Positions 11,443-24,398 are shown, numbered from the stretch's first letter. The stretch: 64,000 bases of DNA from Porodaedalea pini (GCA_002794775.1 NBAY01000010.1:124001-188000); one strand, 5' to 3'. Numbers and translations: made by a program. Notes: generated from the letters alone by a model not told the origin.

Positions 11443-13750
11443 TTAAGTTTCAGCAGCCCTTGCCTGTATCTCGTTCCAGAACGAGTCCCATTTCTCTTTG
11501 TTACCCCTAGCTATTCGCTGCTCATCACCCGTAACAGGCAAGCCTGCTATATGTCCCGGTGCATCCATCGCAATCGAGATGTGCTCTCGCCGAGTGGCCG
11601 GCGAGTCGTGATGAGGAGCTCGAGACTTCGATGATACGTCTTTCTCGAGAGACGGGCCATATGCATCAGCTTGAGCTTTCGCTAGCCTTCCAAGAGCGTG
11701 GACAAGAGATGGAGTCATCGGAACAGCCCCAGCAGCAGGTGCCGAGGCATTCTTCGCATCTGAACTCTCATGCGCGATGGCTTTCGAACTGCCTGAAGGA
11801 GATGCGCGCTTCAGAAACTCAGGCTTCCATCCCGGAGCACCATAATGGGGCTGAACGCTGCTTCGAGCGTAGGCGGCAGTGATATCATCTTCAACATCTG
11901 AGTACTCAGGAGCAGTCCTGGCAGGTCCTGCGGCTCTTGCAACTCCTCCAAACGTTGCCTTCATGTTCATAAGACGGACTTTCTCTGAGTCTATGTCTAT
12001 CATGCCAACCGCACCAGCGTCGTCGACGCCGTGTCCAGAGCTCGATGACGGATGAACAGTCGTCCCAGAAAGCGCAGTTGCACTGGAGTTCATGCGCACC
12101 AATGGAGAGTGTCGGATATACGTATCCTTCTGAGGAGTTCCGAACGGAGTCTTCAGCTCATCATCATCATCATTCGAATCATCGGCGTCCGATTCAGACG
12201 AGAACCCTTCTTTAGGCCTAAACTCAACCGGTGCACGTCGACTATTCTCAGCAAGGCGCCGCCGCTGTTGATTTGTCCTCGCACTCTTTGCCTTCTGCAG
12301 ATAAGTCGGGCGATGAGTGAGATCAAAGGCCTTGCTTTCGGACTCCGCATTTGACGCATCAGTCTCCAGTATGCGCTTAAGTCTGCAGTCGCTCCGCGTC
12401 TTTCCTTTCCGCAAAATCCCTGCACCTTTCACTAGACGAGGCGGGTCCCAGTTGTATGCTGCTGGCGAGACAGATCTCTGCAAATCCTCGCGAGAAAGGT
12501 GAGCGGTCGGTTTCTCGTCAATTGAAATCCCCGGAATAGATGCGTAATCTGCTTTCCTCGAGAAATCTACGTCACTCGGAAAGATTATTTCATGTGGGCG
12601 AGCCGGCGAAGAAGATGTGAGATGGAGCCTGCAGAGTATGCGTGTCCACCACGATCGAAGAGGGACAAAATTGCCTGTACGATCATGAGCGTTCGGAAGC
12701 GTAGATGAATATTCCGCAAGATACGCGTCCCATTTCTGGTCTTTGTCAGTTTCAGGCATCGACGGTTTCGGAAAAGACAATACCTCATCAGGGTCTTCTC
12801 CAATCCATCTTTTCAACGCCCAGTCGGTGAGCGCGCCGCCAGCCCAAAGAACACAAAACAAAGCATCGAATCCCCTCTCCCTTGAAGTTTCCCATCCTAA
12901 GCCATTTGAGACCCACAATCTGTCCCAGGCATTTGCCCAAGAATAAGATAGGGTTGAACGAGTCAGAAGAGCAACAGCCATCGTCATAGAGAATGCTCCT
13001 AAGCATGAAGATGCAGTACGTGCAGTCGAATGAGCTAAGTTCCACTGGGATATAGAAGGGACCACGACAACGAGAGTTGTCAGAGGTGTAATAACAGAGG
13101 CTAGAATGACTCGCGAAGTAAGTGAAGGATGAGCTATAATGCTGAGAGCAATGGACAAGGTCATCCTGTTGGTTGTACAATGAGTAAATTGTTAGCATGT
13201 CAAAATTTGCGACGCACCCTCCAGACATGCCTAGGAAAACTAACGCAGCCATCCTCCATCGTCCTCCTAAAATAACCGGCGAGATGACCGAGAAAAGCCA
13301 TGTTAAAAGGAACGTAGTAGGAGTAAGTGAGCTCGAGGACGCCTCATTCATTATAAGTAGGGATAAGAATGTTGAAGCATGTACTACACATGCGATCGTG
13401 TTAAGCAACGATAGCTGAATTCCCACAGGGCACTCACAGCCAAAGACATAGCCGATGACAAGTCCACCAACACCACCATCCAAACGAAGCGTCCAGGTCT
13501 TCGGCTTCCTACGCTTTTCAAAGGTTCCCGGAAACGGGGGTATCGCATCGGAACGGGGTGCAAAGGTTCGAGTTCGGTCGAGTGTAAGAAAAGTGCCAGA
13601 GAAGGTTACTAAAGCAGAGAAAAGCAAGAGAGGGACAGAGTAGGCCAGCAGAAAAGGTGTAGAGTTTCCCAAGAGTGAGGTAACTGATAAAATAATGAGT
13701 AATTTTTGCAAAAAGAAATGTAAGGAAACAGACTAACGTTGGACAACCAT
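11443..13750 (-). CDS. DUF4203/TMEM198-like membrane protein with long polar tail
   Basis: A multi-pass membrane protein with about seven hydrophobic segments in the first 280 residues. It resembles the fungal DUF4203 (TM7S3/TM198-like) family, whose role is not established. I start at the ATG at 13750: MVVQ joins by a GTTAGT...CAG intron to LTSLLGNSTPFLLAYSVP. The next signature is FSGTFLTLDRTR. Two more introns fit: one after GYVFG (donor GTGAGT near 13435), one at the FLGMSG / MTLSIAL join near 13165-13213. Signature DWALKRWIGEDPDE closes the membrane part. About 430 residues of polar, Ser/Arg-rich sequence follow, with an acidic DADDSNDDDDE run near 12180. Alternative: start at 13711 without the first intron. 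The family call is moderately firm; the exon model is good. Confidence 0.7.
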
Positions 13751-14054
13751 GATAGACGAGATAGGGGTTAGAACAGAGGTGGAAAATCGTCAAGAATCGT
13801 TACAAAGTCATAAGTCTGTAGACGCAGGATTTCAATAAGAGATAAAACGTATAGAATTGTGCTGCGTTGGTTCCGTTTAGTCGTCGACGCGACACGTCGA
13901 CTGCAGGTCGCAGGTCGCAAGACTTCCGCGCGATGTCATATCTCAATTTGTGGGTTCATTTATGGAACGATCGACGCTATACTTAAGGCAATTATGTAAT
14001 CATTGGGCCAAACTTTCACGAGGCCTGAAAGTCTGTACGTAGACGCAAGCTACC
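13751..14054. promoter_or_regulatory. divergent promoter, DUF4203-like / RRP6
   Basis: The 304 bases between two divergently read start codons must hold both promoters. No clear TATA box is seen. A short GTCGCAG tandem (two to three units) lies near 13904-13918. Confidence 0.5.
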
Positions 14055-17000
14055 ATGTCCGCTGGAGCGGGAAGTTCAAAGACTGGGCAAATCTCAGACT
14101 CTTCATATGATGGATACAATGCAGATGTACAAAATGCTGTCCTAAAGGCAACGAAGCTCGCTGTTGCCTTGCCTGCCGACATAAACTTTAACAGAACTGT
14201 CGACAACGATTTTGCTCAAGCAATTGATTCTTGCTCTGGAAGAGCTCTCAGACTCACGAACAGTCTGTTGGAGCTTGCCGGAACGAACTATGAGTCTACT
14301 TCTCGGGTAAAAGGCAAGAGGAAGTTGGAGGACCAGGAGGATGTGGTGGACAGTTTTGGGTCATTGGTTGTGGACGTGCTAGACCAGCTTTTTGAACGCG
14401 CCGTAAGTGGCCGTTAGATTTTGCGTCTGAAACACACTTACCTTTGGCTTTTAGGATATGAGTTTAGATGAGTATCTTGGTAGAACAAAGCCTGTTGCAA
14501 TACCTGTCAAGCCACCTCCGCCAGCATCGACTGTGGTGAGTTTATATTTTCATGTGGTCTGGTTGAAAGCTTATTTATCAACTAGCAGACCTCAAATGCA
14601 CGGCAAGGTCGACTAGACCCATCAATTTTGCATGCTGCGCATCTTCCGAAGCCTCAGCTCAAATTTAAGAGGAAGGTGGACAACAGAAACGAGTCCAGCT
14701 GGTCTTCGAATCTGAAGCACAAATACAACGCTCAAGTGCCGTTGGGCTATGTGTTGCATGATTCAGTGGATGCAAGCGACGATTTCGGTCTTGGTAATTC
14801 GACGTCACAGTGCGTCTTTTGGGTTTCGCTCTCGTCACTATATTAAACTTCGCTCAGAAACCCTCATCCCTACCTCTATGAGGTCAAGCACATCTCGTAT
14901 CCTCGACACATGCTCGAAAATAAGGAGGCTACCCCCCTTCGTCGTTTGATGATACCCCGTTTACATGGATAGACACCCTGGAGGGACTAGACTCTTTACT
15001 GGACAAGCTACGTCATGTCCGGGAAATAGCTGTGGATCTCGAGCATCACAGCTATCGCACGTTTTCTGGGTTCCTCTGCCTAATGCAAATCAGCACTCGA
15101 CAAGAGGATTTCATTGTAGACACATTAGCGCTCAGAGAAGAACTGGAAGAACTAAATGAAGTCTTCACCAATCCGAAGATCGTGAAAATCTTCCATGGTG
15201 CGGACAGTGACATCGTCTGGTTACAGCAGGACTTTAATATCTACGTCGTCAATCTATTCGACACATACCACGCTTCGAAGCTGCTAGGTACGTCAACTAA
15301 ATTGATAAAACAGACTACCCTCCTAACTTCTGTGTAGACTTCCCTAAGCACGGGTTAGCCGCATTGCTCGAAATGTACTGCGATTTCGTCCCGGACAAAC
15401 GATATCAGCTAGCTGACTGGCGTATCCGGTACTTGCCTTTTCTCTTATGACGTTTCATTATCTCATTCCCCCTAATTCCTTCCTCAGGCCATTACCGGCC
15501 GAAATGTTAAAGTATGCGCGCTCAGACACTCACTTTCTGCTCTACATCTACGACAGCCTACGCAACGCACTCTTAGACCGCGCAGGTGGACAACCTGATT
15601 TCATTCATAGTGTTCTCGAGCGCTCGCAGGAAACGTCATTACGAGTCTATGAACGCGAATCCTACGATATGGAGTATGGTGCTGGACCAGGAGGTTGGAG
15701 CACACTTGCGGCGAAGTGGGGTCGCGCACTCTCTGGTACGCCGCTCGCTGTGTTTCGCGCCGTACATGCATGGCGGGATTCTGTTGCACGGAAGGAGGAT
15801 GAAAGCACGCGTTATGTGCTTCCGAATCATTATCTTTTCCAGCTGGCAGAAAGGCCTCCAACAGATATGGCTACTTTACTAGGGGTATTCCGTCCGGTCC
15901 CGCCACTCGTGCGCACAAAAGCCGCGAGTCTGCTCGAAGTTATTCGTGATGCAGTCAGAGAAGCATTGACAAAAAATGGAGCAGGGAAGAAAAGCGAAGG
16001 CATGAATCCACAGCAATCCGCAATGAATGATGCACCGAGTAGCGTTTTGCGAACGGAGAAACCAGATGAAGCTTCCGTGAAAAGCGAAAATACCTCCATG
16101 AGGGTCGAGAAGGTCCTCCATGACTTATGGACAAAACAGTCGGGAAGTGAGTATGCCTGCTTGGTCGAGAATGAACGGAACAAATTAACATGGACAAAAG
16201 GACTTGCCGCGACTTCGTCATCACTGCTTGGTTCGAAACCAAACGCGACAAAGCCTCGAGCCGTTGATCGCTCCTCTGCGCGAAGTATACTCTTTCCCAC
16301 AGGCTGGATCTCGACCGTGAGTCCATTCATTAGTTCTCATGCATCATGCTAAATTTCCGGCAATTCGTCTGCCATTCCCTGTGCTCTGAAGAACTCTGTG
16401 AACACTGGCGTATGTGATGCTTCGATGCGATATCAGGAAACTGTCTCTCGTATTCATAGCACTCTTGCCGTTTGTCCGACTAAGCCAGAAGTACCAGTCG
16501 CTAGGTCTGAGGTCGAGGGTGCGAAGCCCCTTATGAGTTCCGCCGATGCCACGACTCCTGCTGCAATTTCGGAGCAGATCGAGATCCCTTTCGTCCCTGC
16601 GGCTCAGCGACAACCACACTCTGTTACCACCAAGGTCGAAACCACAGATGATATAGTTGTCGTCGGCCGCACTCGAGAGAAAAAGCGTAAACGTTGCAAG
16701 CAGCAGGCAGACGCTAGTGAAATGGTCAAAGGGGACGGGGTCAAGAAAGCAAAAGGCAAAGTGGGGGCTACAGGCGGAGGCAATGAGGCAGTCGAGGCCA
16801 GAACTGAAGAATTCGATTATGCTTCTGCACCGAACTTTCTGGACGAGCCTATCAAAGATAAGTCTATCGTGCTGAAACCTCAGAAGGGGAAATCATCGAA
16901 AGGTGCGCAAAAGTTCCATACCAGCAACTTGACGAGGATCGATTATTCACGCTTCTTTTTCTGTCAGGCCGTCGCGCATTCGAGTACGGAAATTTTCCTG

Positions 17001-17062
17001 CGCCACCACGGGCTTACAACGAGGTCAAGGGCGCCAACAAATCTCACACTTTCAAGGGATGA
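14055..17062 (+). CDS. RRP6: exosome 3'-5' exoribonuclease RRP6 (EXOSC10)
   Basis: The nuclear-exosome-associated 3'-5' exoribonuclease, which trims rRNA, snRNA and snoRNA precursors and degrades aberrant transcripts. The N-terminal part ([13 protein letters not shown] is the end of a PMC2NT-type region) is followed by a DEDD-Y exonuclease domain. Its acidic residues sit in [12 protein letters not shown] (about 15025-15060) and [10 protein letters not shown] (about 15197), and the Tyr/Asp pair in [11 protein letters not shown] (about 15510). An HRDC domain follows ([17 protein letters not shown], near 15810-15860). The basic tail ends with [15 protein letters not shown] and NKSHTFKG, a C-terminus usual for RRP6, which fixes the last exon and stop at 17062. 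All catalytic residues appear present. Introns are short, one near 16320-16435. The start at 14055 gives MSAGAGSSK. Confidence 0.92.
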
Positions 17063-17785
17063 TGCTGTTGTATGAATGATATGCCTCTAAAATTTTATGC
17101 TCTCTTGCAACGGGAATCGAGGCAAAGACTTGTCTAGAACGGGGAGCGTCAACAACTTTGATTGATTAATTGCTTCTTTAAATCTTTCTAGGACGGGCAG
17201 CTTGTATCGAACTGTCTTGGGCGTTAAGTGGGCGACGCTGAAGAAAGTATGAGTTATGGTCTGCGCGGCTCAACTACCTAATTCTCCGCTATCACAGGCC
17301 AGAGAGGACTTGCAAGGAACAAGGTGATGTCCTTAACTTCGAAGTTCAATTCTAGTCTTCTCTTCATCTCGCAAACAAAATTCAAATCCAATCGTGAAAA
17401 CGTCATGTTCATTGCAAGTTTCACGACCAGGCGTCGAGGAAGAAGTATGTTAGCACATGCCGTCGGCTGTTCGAAGCATAAGTTGATTCGCGATGCTTCG
17501 GCAGTGATGAAATTCTGCCTGCCGTTGCGGCAAAGGAACCGCCGAGTAACACCGAAATACGGACCGACAGGATCGCTACTTTTTTTAAGAATCACATCTT
17601 GGTGAGAGGCTGGCCAAAAGCGTTCGGCATGACTCGTACAAGCACACAGAAGATAACAGAAGAAGATTTAATGATGCTATTTATTCGGCGAGTCGCTCAG
17701 CTTGGCCTTTCTCATCCTCCCCGTCCTTCCCACTCTCTGCTCGTCGAATAGCGGCGCTGGCACCCACACTGCTCCAACTGCATCA
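17063..17785. other. intergenic between RRP6 and MFS gene
   Basis: This holds the RRP6 3' end and the MFS promoter. Overlapping open frames at 17278-17605 on both strands have no recognisable domains, and I do not call them. Confidence 0.5.
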
Positions 17786-19943
17786 ATGGCTCCCGTTACG
17801 ACGTCGAATGGACTTACGACTATAACGACCGCTCCCCTTAACGCTCCTGTCGTAGCCAAAGTCGACATTGAGCATATCATTGTCTATGACGATCCGCGAC
17901 GATGGTCTCGTGCACGAAAGGTGAGCAGTTACAATCCCTACCAAGACCATGAAGGAGCTTGTTAATTACGGCTTGGTTTAACTGCGATGGGGGAGCAGAC
18001 ATCTGTTCTTGCAATCGTGGCCTTAGCATCAATGCTCGCAACTTTAGCCACAAACATTTACTCCCGTGAGTCGAGGAAAAGAGAGTCACCAAATGTGATT
18101 GCTGCAGCTTTTTCGTCTTCCTCCAGCGGCTTTAAACGAAATTAAAGCTGACCTGCACGCATCGGACTCGGATATCGCGACAAGTTTGTCGACGTTCATC
18201 ATCGTCCAAGGAGTTGCTCCCTTATTTTGGAGCGCCGCCTCCGAAGTCAAGGGCAGAAAGGTGCCTAAACAAACTGCTGTTCGACCCCTTTTGCTTCTGA
18301 CAAAACTCTACTTCACTAGATCGTTTATATTATGGCAGAGATTGTGAGAAACCATATTCTATAGCCACGCTGGCTTGATCTAATCTCTGCTGTAGATCTT
18401 TATTGCCGGATGTATCATAGTCGGTTTGGCAAAGAGCATTGCTGTACTTATAGCAATGCGCTGCCTCCAGGCATTTGGGTAAGCGATACGAGAATTTGTA
18501 CATCCTGCACGCCTATGGCTTATTCCGCTACTAGCTCGGCCGCTGTCTTCAGTGTCGGTGCCGGCACGCTCGCCGACATCTACGAACCACACGAACGCGG
18601 TACGATGATGGGCATCTACTACGCCGCTCCACTCCTCGGCCCCTCGTTGGGTCCGATTATCGGAGGTGCGCTCACAGAGGCGTGGAGCTGGCGCGCAACT
18701 TTCTACTTCCTTGCCGCGTTCTCCACTCTTTCGCTGGCGAGTTTCATCTTGTTCAGAGATACCTTCCGACGGGAGCGCAGCCTGGCATATCAGAGCGCCC
18801 GCACCCGAACCCAAGCTCAGAAGGAACGCAAACAGAAGCATGGAGCAGCGACACCGGATTCTCAGAGGTCAAGTGTTGACGGAGACGAGAAGACTATAAG
18901 GGGAGAATCGCCGAAGATCCCAGAGAAGGACATCGAAATGCAGGATATCGAGAAGAAGGCACCGCCTGTGGCACAAAATGTGCAAGACGTGAAACTCTCG
19001 CTGCGCGACGTCAATCCTCTGGCTCCATTACCTCGGATCTTGAAGATCCGAAGTAATGTTATCGTCCTCGTTGCTTCAGGTACGTCCAACTACTAATTCA
19101 TTGGCCTTCTTTCCCTGTCGTCCTGACACGCCTTTGTATACGTCTTACCACCCAGGCCTTCTTTTTGCGTTCAGCTATTCGATCTTGTACACATGCTCCC
19201 GCACGTTCTCAGACAACTACGGTTACGGCGCACTTCAAGTCGGATTAGTACTTTTATCATATGGCGTAGGTGCGTGATTTGAGCTTCATTTACATGCATG
19301 TGTTAGACTGAGAAGAATTGTCACTAGGGAGCATGAGTGGGAGCATTCTTGGCGGCCGCTGGTCAGATTCTGTGCTTCGTCGTCTGAAGGCTAAGAATAA
19401 TGGAGAGGGGAGTCCCGAGGTAGGATCTTTGCATTGTTGAATCGAGGAAATGAAACTAAACGAATAATAAACTTCATAGATGAGGCTCGAAAGTACGAAG
19501 TGGGCAATGGCCGCTCTTCCTCTGTCGAGCGTCGCGTATGCTTGGCTGTGCCAAGAAAAAGTGCATGTCGCCGCGGTGTGCACTGCACTTTTTTTCGCAG
19601 GATTTTTGTCTATGTACGCTACATGTTTCGTATTTCTACATGCACCCTTATTCAAGGCTTGCTCCCTTTTTCTAGCTGGATCTATTCCTCAACTCTTGCC
19701 TACATTGTAGACGCGAACGTCGGACGGTCCGCGACTGCCGTCGCATGCAACAGCTGCTTCCGTGGAGTTTTTGCATTCGTTTCTGCTGAGGTCGCAGTAC
19801 CTCTGCAGGACTCAATTGGTGACGGCGGTCTATACACACTTTGGGCGGGCTTGCTAGGTGCTGCCGTGCTGCTGCTGCTGCTGCTTATTTGGAAGGGGAA
19901 GGAGTGGAGAGAGCAGGATGTGCTGAAGGCGAGTGAGAAGTGA
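17786..19943 (+). CDS. MFS transporter, drug:H+ antiporter (DHA1) type
   Basis: A plasma-membrane proton antiporter of the major facilitator superfamily, probably exporting drugs or small organic compounds. A polar N-terminus ending in YDDPRRWSRARK precedes helix 1 (TSVLAIVALASMLATLATNIYS). Motif A is SAASEVKGRK. The helix-5 antiporter motif is LLGPSLGPIIGGALTEAWSWR, typical of DHA1 proteins. A long charged cytoplasmic loop (about 18770-18970) separates the two six-helix halves. The second half contains GSMSGSILGGRWSD and ends in a Leu-rich helix coded by a CTG run at 19868-19885, then a short basic tail. Introns include 18482-18538 and about 18250-18320. I start at 17786 (MAPVTTSNGL) because it opens the frame that joins the conserved exon. 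Confidence 0.87.
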
Positions 19944-20326
19944 AGTCAGCTGATGGCGTCGAAAAAAGCAAGCGCTTTTGGATGCTTGTTGGGTGCTGTT
20001 TTCTGCTGGTTTTCTTGGTTCTGAGTTCTTTCTCCATATGCTTTCGTTACAACGTTTCGCTTTTCGGTGTTTGGGACCATTGCACATGTCCGATTTGTCT
20101 TCTCCACATACGTAGACCTCTCATAGAAACTAGACTTAGATGGGTAGGGTGGACGACACCTCCTACATATGCAATCTTATTATTCTAACTCCCAGGTTTC
20201 TGAGAGCGTCCCTAAACATGGTTCACCATAATAATTGAAATACCAGATCGCCAGGCATACACGATGTTTGACTTAAAAGTAGAAGAGTAAACGCTCTACA
20301 CTGCAACGATAAGTGATATAATAAGA
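19944..20326. other. convergent 3' flanks of MFS gene and ureG
   Basis: Only 3' untranslated sequence is expected here. Nothing else is seen. Confidence 0.5.
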
Positions 20327-21484
20327 CTAAGTTTCCCCATCACCGACCGGCCCTTCTTTACCAGGACTTCCCGCTGTGCGCCAGGCAGCGAGAATGAGCT
20401 GTGTGACGTCTTCCACCCCGGTGCCGTCCTTCATGGACGTGAACAATGTCGGGCCGTCTCCGCGCATCTTCCTTGAGTCACGTTCCATGACTTCTAAAGA
20501 AGCTCCGACGAAAGGTGCGATGTCGATCTACCGCGGGAGACGCATATTTGAATTAGGCAACGCACAATGAATTACGAGCGTACCTTGTTCACCACCAGAA
20601 CATCAGACTGGGACACTCCTGGACCCCCCTTTCGCGGAATTTTATCACCTCCCTGAGGTGATCACGTATGACGTGAGCTTTTCATAAAGTTTTGATCATG
20701 TTGTGTGCGACTAACCGATACGTCAATGACATATATGATGTAGTCCGCCAGCTCGCGAGAATAGTTTGCCGCCAGGTTGTCGCCGCCGCTCTCGACAAAG
20801 AGCAGCTGGCAACCGAACTTCGCCTGGAGCGTCTCAAGCGCGCCCATGTTTGCGGATATATCCTCGCGAATTGCAGCGTGGGGACAGCCACCGGTCTCGA
20901 TTGCAAGGATGCGCTCCGCCGGGAGGGCCTTGTTACGGATAAGGAACTCCTGGTCTTCGCGCGTAAAGATGTCGTTCGTGACGGTCGCTTTGATTCATGA
21001 TTCAACTACATAAGCATCCAGACTATGGGAAGTGCGAAAAGATGCGCTTACCGATGTTGAATTCCTTACGCAGCCGTCGACATAACGCGAGCGTAAGTGC
21101 TGTCTTACCTGAACCTACAGGGCTGCATGTATGCGCGTTTCCTTCAAGCAATATCCTCCTTATTTAGAAAAAGCGTGCAAATACCCTCCGATACCAATAG
21201 TGAACCCCCGTTCCTCAAAGTTGCGCGACGAAAAGTTTGGCATATCGCGCTCCGAGTACTTGCCTTCGGCGACGTGAAACGAAGCAATTCAATTACAATC
21301 AAAAATTATGGTGAGCAAAGTGTTCACCTGAATGTTCGAGATGCTCATGCGTGTGTCCATGCTCGCCGACGCCATGATCGTGCGAGTGACCTGTGCCTCC
21401 AGGCCCATGCTCATGTGGAGTCGAGCCTTGCGTTGCCGAGCTCCCGGAGAGGTTGTTAATAAATTGCACTGTTTCGTTCTTCAT
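20327..21484 (-). CDS. ureG: urease accessory GTPase UreG
   Basis: A SIMIBI-class GTPase that supplies nickel during urease maturation, acting with UreF/UreD chaperones in the cytosol. The N-terminus is His-rich ([20 protein letters not shown]), as in plant and fungal UreG, and probably binds nickel. After FTIGIGG an intron leads to the P-loop [36 protein letters not shown] follows, then [15 protein letters not shown] with the metal-binding Cys-Pro-His. Further blocks are [32 protein letters not shown] and a C-terminus ending GPVGDGET at the stop at 20327. All key motifs are intact. It has several short introns. No urease structural gene lies in the window. Confidence 0.93.
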
Positions 21485-21857
21485 GGCCCTTCCTCCTGGC
21501 GTCTAAGCTTGTGGACGATGTAGAACAGAGCAAGAGATGGATTTTGAAAGATGGCAGAGGCTGATAAAGCGCTCATTCATACAGTCCTTACCAGTTGCAT
21601 GATCATGGGTGCGGGGAATAAACACGTTCTAAATAGAACCTTATCACTGCGGGGTCCTGATCGCTCAGCTTAGTCATCACAATGATGTCTTCAAGGTCTC
21701 AAGGTGAGCACAGGTACAAAATTAGAACGACACGCGACGAAAATAATAGCAGACTACAAACAGAAACAGCAAGTAACCTTCGGCGAAGCGCAGAGGGAGC
21801 AAATTGACGCTATACAAATAAAAGACCAACATAAGACTACGGACGCATCCCTGCTTT
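21485..21857. other. ureG upstream region
   Basis: This contains the ureG promoter and the 3' end of the methyltransferase-like gene. No recognisable element is seen. Confidence 0.45.
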
Positions 21858-22711
21858 CTACCAAAGTCCCGGTATAAGTCGGTAGGTGACCTTCTTTTTG
21901 TATTCCTTGTAGTCAGGTCCTATTTCAGCATTAGACTCAATAAGACTCTCCTACATGAAACGCATGTCAGATTCACAGTAAAAAAATAATGTATGAACAC
22001 AGACCTCTACCGGAATCTTGACCGCAAATGCGAAGGCGCAAACAGCAAATGCGTAAAGCGGCACATAGTTCCAGAACATTACTGCGAGTAGCAATTCTAG
22101 TGACAAGGCAGCGCTGATATTGAACGACGATGTCAGCGAGATGAATAAAGGAAACAATTTTGAGGCATACACATATAAAGGATGCCGGACCAATGCGTAA
22201 AGGCCCGTAGTGACAATCTTCGGCTTTTCTCTCACCTAAGGATTCAGAATCAGTGTCGATGTTTCAAACACAAAAGTGTAAAGTATCTTACGCCAATGAC
22301 ATGGACGGATTGCCCCAGCAGGTCAAGGCACCGTGTAATGACCCTCCAGACACCAGCTAGCCCAACACATCCGGCTACTCTCAGGATGCTCACTGTGTCT
22401 TTACTGAGCCCAAAGTCAGGCATGGCCCAGCGCGCAATGAAGGCAGGTTGCACGCCTCCATTCAGCGGAACAGCAATGAGATATGTCAGGACCGGCAGAC
22501 TGATCGCGATGGCATGCAAAGGCGTAGCAAGCTTGCCCAGAAGTGTTGTTGGCATTGACTTTATCGGGCCGCCCTTCTCGTCTGCAAACTTGAATGCCTT
22601 GCGCTGCGCATAAACACTTGCAGTGGTAAATATAAAGAGCGTAGAAGTAACAATGCCTTCGGTGCCGAAAGCGAGACGTTCATCCGAGACATGTATGCCG
22701 GCGATGTACAT
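21858..22711 (-). CDS. isoprenylcysteine O-methyltransferase-like membrane protein, copy 1
   Basis: A small multi-helix protein of the ICMT / phospholipid-methyltransferase superfamily. Relatives use S-adenosylmethionine to methylate membrane-embedded substrates in the ER; the substrate here is not shown. The catalytic core is visible: VREKPKIVTTGLYALVRHPL carries the conserved GxYxxVRHPxY, and after an intron IPVE joins ESLIESNAEIGPDYKEYKKK, with the family's EExL...G..Y..Y. It ends RLIPGLW. Three introns are clear, with the splice after VIG shared with the paralogue at 34584-35449. It is divergent from the nucleotidyltransferase-like gene. The sequence identity to STE14 proper cannot be judged here; basidiomycetes carry several such paralogues. 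Confidence 0.82.
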
Positions 22712-23116
22712 GGCGTACAGAAAATGGTGCTCCAGAGAACGGGGCGTACAAGGAGGAATGAAATACGTTCGTTTTTGAGGGCTGCCATTTAAGCTTCAGG
22801 GGTGTTTGAGACCTCTAGGGAATGTAGGGTCGGCAATTCTCACGGTCGTATATTAATTAGCCTTGTTGATGAACCTTAAGCTTCTGGCGAAGCACGGAGT
22901 GCTTGTGACCGCAGAGTGTGCGCATACAGAAAGGACGCTGAAGTGGAAGTGAAGTGGGATCGTAAATTTGCGATCTGCTTGAGTCACGTGGATGATACGT
23001 GGTGCGCATCATGGTCACACGCTTACTGCCTTCACCACGACCACATCTCCAAAAGTTTATACTGCCAAGACATATCCGTATATTGATACCAGAACATATC
23101 GTCAAATACTTTTGAC
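22712..23116. promoter_or_regulatory. divergent promoter with TGAGTCACGTG site
   Basis: This is the space between the divergent starts at 22711 and 23117. TGAGTCACGTG at 22980-22990 overlaps a Gcn4/AP-1-like TGAGTCA with a CACGTG E-box (Cbf1/Pho4/USF class), followed closely by TACGTGG. Which gene it controls, if any, is inference. Confidence 0.5.
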
Positions 23117-24398
23117 ATGGGTGGAAAGGCATTCATTGAGCTGGGCGAGAACGCCTTCCCGCGCATTGCGCCGCAGGTCTACACGCTCCTTAAGGATCGT
23201 TTCACAGAACAGTTAAAGACGCTGTACAAGTTTGTTGGAGTACCTGCAGAGGCACCAGAGAAAGAAGACTATGGCGACGTCGACTTCATCGTTTGCGAGC
23301 CATTGGTCTCTGACTTGTGCACTCTTGCATGCGTTAAGGAAGTTCTTGGTGCAGAACATACCATTTTAGCTGAGGGGAACCGAACATCGAACTTCGCTGT
23401 GCCTGCCGGAGATGAACTGGGCGCGAAGAGCACTGGCACGTTCTTTCAGGTCGACGTGCACGTATGCAGCGATAAGGCCGAATGGGAGCGTACATTATTC
23501 TTCCACTCCTATGGCGATCTTGGCATGATACTCGGTCTCCTCGCGCGTACGCACGACTTCACACTTGGAACAAAGGGTTTTAGAGTAAGTCATTCCTGCC
23601 ACTTTCTTCCGGTATGACTATAACTGATGGCGTGCGTAGACACACTTCGCGCAACCGGATGATACGCGCATATCGTCCTTCCTGCTTTCCGAATCGTTTC
23701 ACGACATTTTACCTTTCTTTCGTCTATCCATGGAGGAATGGGAAGGGGGTTTCCCTACCCTTTCCTCTGTATTTGCATGGGTGCAGACCTCTCGGTTTTT
23801 CGAGCCACAGCGCCTCGCCGCCGCCGGCCCCACAAAGGCGAAGAAAGCTGTTCGTCAGCAGCGCAAAATGTATTCAGCATTTTTGGAGTTCTCACATGCA
23901 CTCGTTATTGCCAAGTCTGAGTCCCCTTCCACACCTGGTTGCGACAGACTATTGTCCAATACAGACGCACAATACGAGGAGCCAGAAACAGGGACTCTTA
24001 ACACTGTCTCTCAAGAGGAAATGAAAGCTAATGACGACCACCTAAAAGATACTAAGGCCAAACTCGACCGCGCATCCCTTCTTGAAGAAGCACTCATTTA
24101 TTTCGGCAAAAAAGATGCATACGACGCGCTTGTCGCGGAGAATGTACGACGTCGAGCTCTTCGCGAGAAGCTCAATGGCACACAGGTCATTGCATGGACT
24201 GGCCTACATGGCATTGCAATAAAATGGGTCATGGATGATATGCGCGAGAGGTTGAGCAACGATGACATCATTACCATGCAGGAAGAGGATATTCGCGAGC
24301 TGGCTTTGCAAGTGCAAAGGAAACTGAATTTGTTCTCGGGAAAGAACGCACCGATAGACAAGGGAGTTGGAGTCAAACCAAGTGCTGGGTCCGGTTAA
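23117..24398 (+). CDS. nucleotidyltransferase-like protein, function unknown
   Basis: A soluble protein of about 400 residues with one intron (about 23585-23638) that joins GTKGFR to THFAQPDD. The segment DYGDVDFIVCEP, near residue 55, looks like the metal-binding GD.D strand of the nucleotidyltransferase (Pol-beta) fold. The nearby FFQVDVHVC could give the third acidic residue. The rest is helical with conserved-looking SMEEWEGGF and WTGLHGIAIKWVMDDMRERL. I know similar proteins only as hypothetical fungal proteins. Substrate and partners are unknown, and the fold call rests on the motif alone. The start at 23117 is the first ATG of the open exon. Confidence 0.7.

Noticed and set aside
17278..17605. 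Overlapping open frames on both strands after RRP6
   Set aside because: No domain, no plausible introns, composition like non-coding DNA.
4912..19943. Possible secondary-metabolite cluster (P450, MFS)
   Set aside because: No backbone enzyme or cluster regulator lies nearby, and housekeeping RRP6 and membrane proteins separate the two genes.
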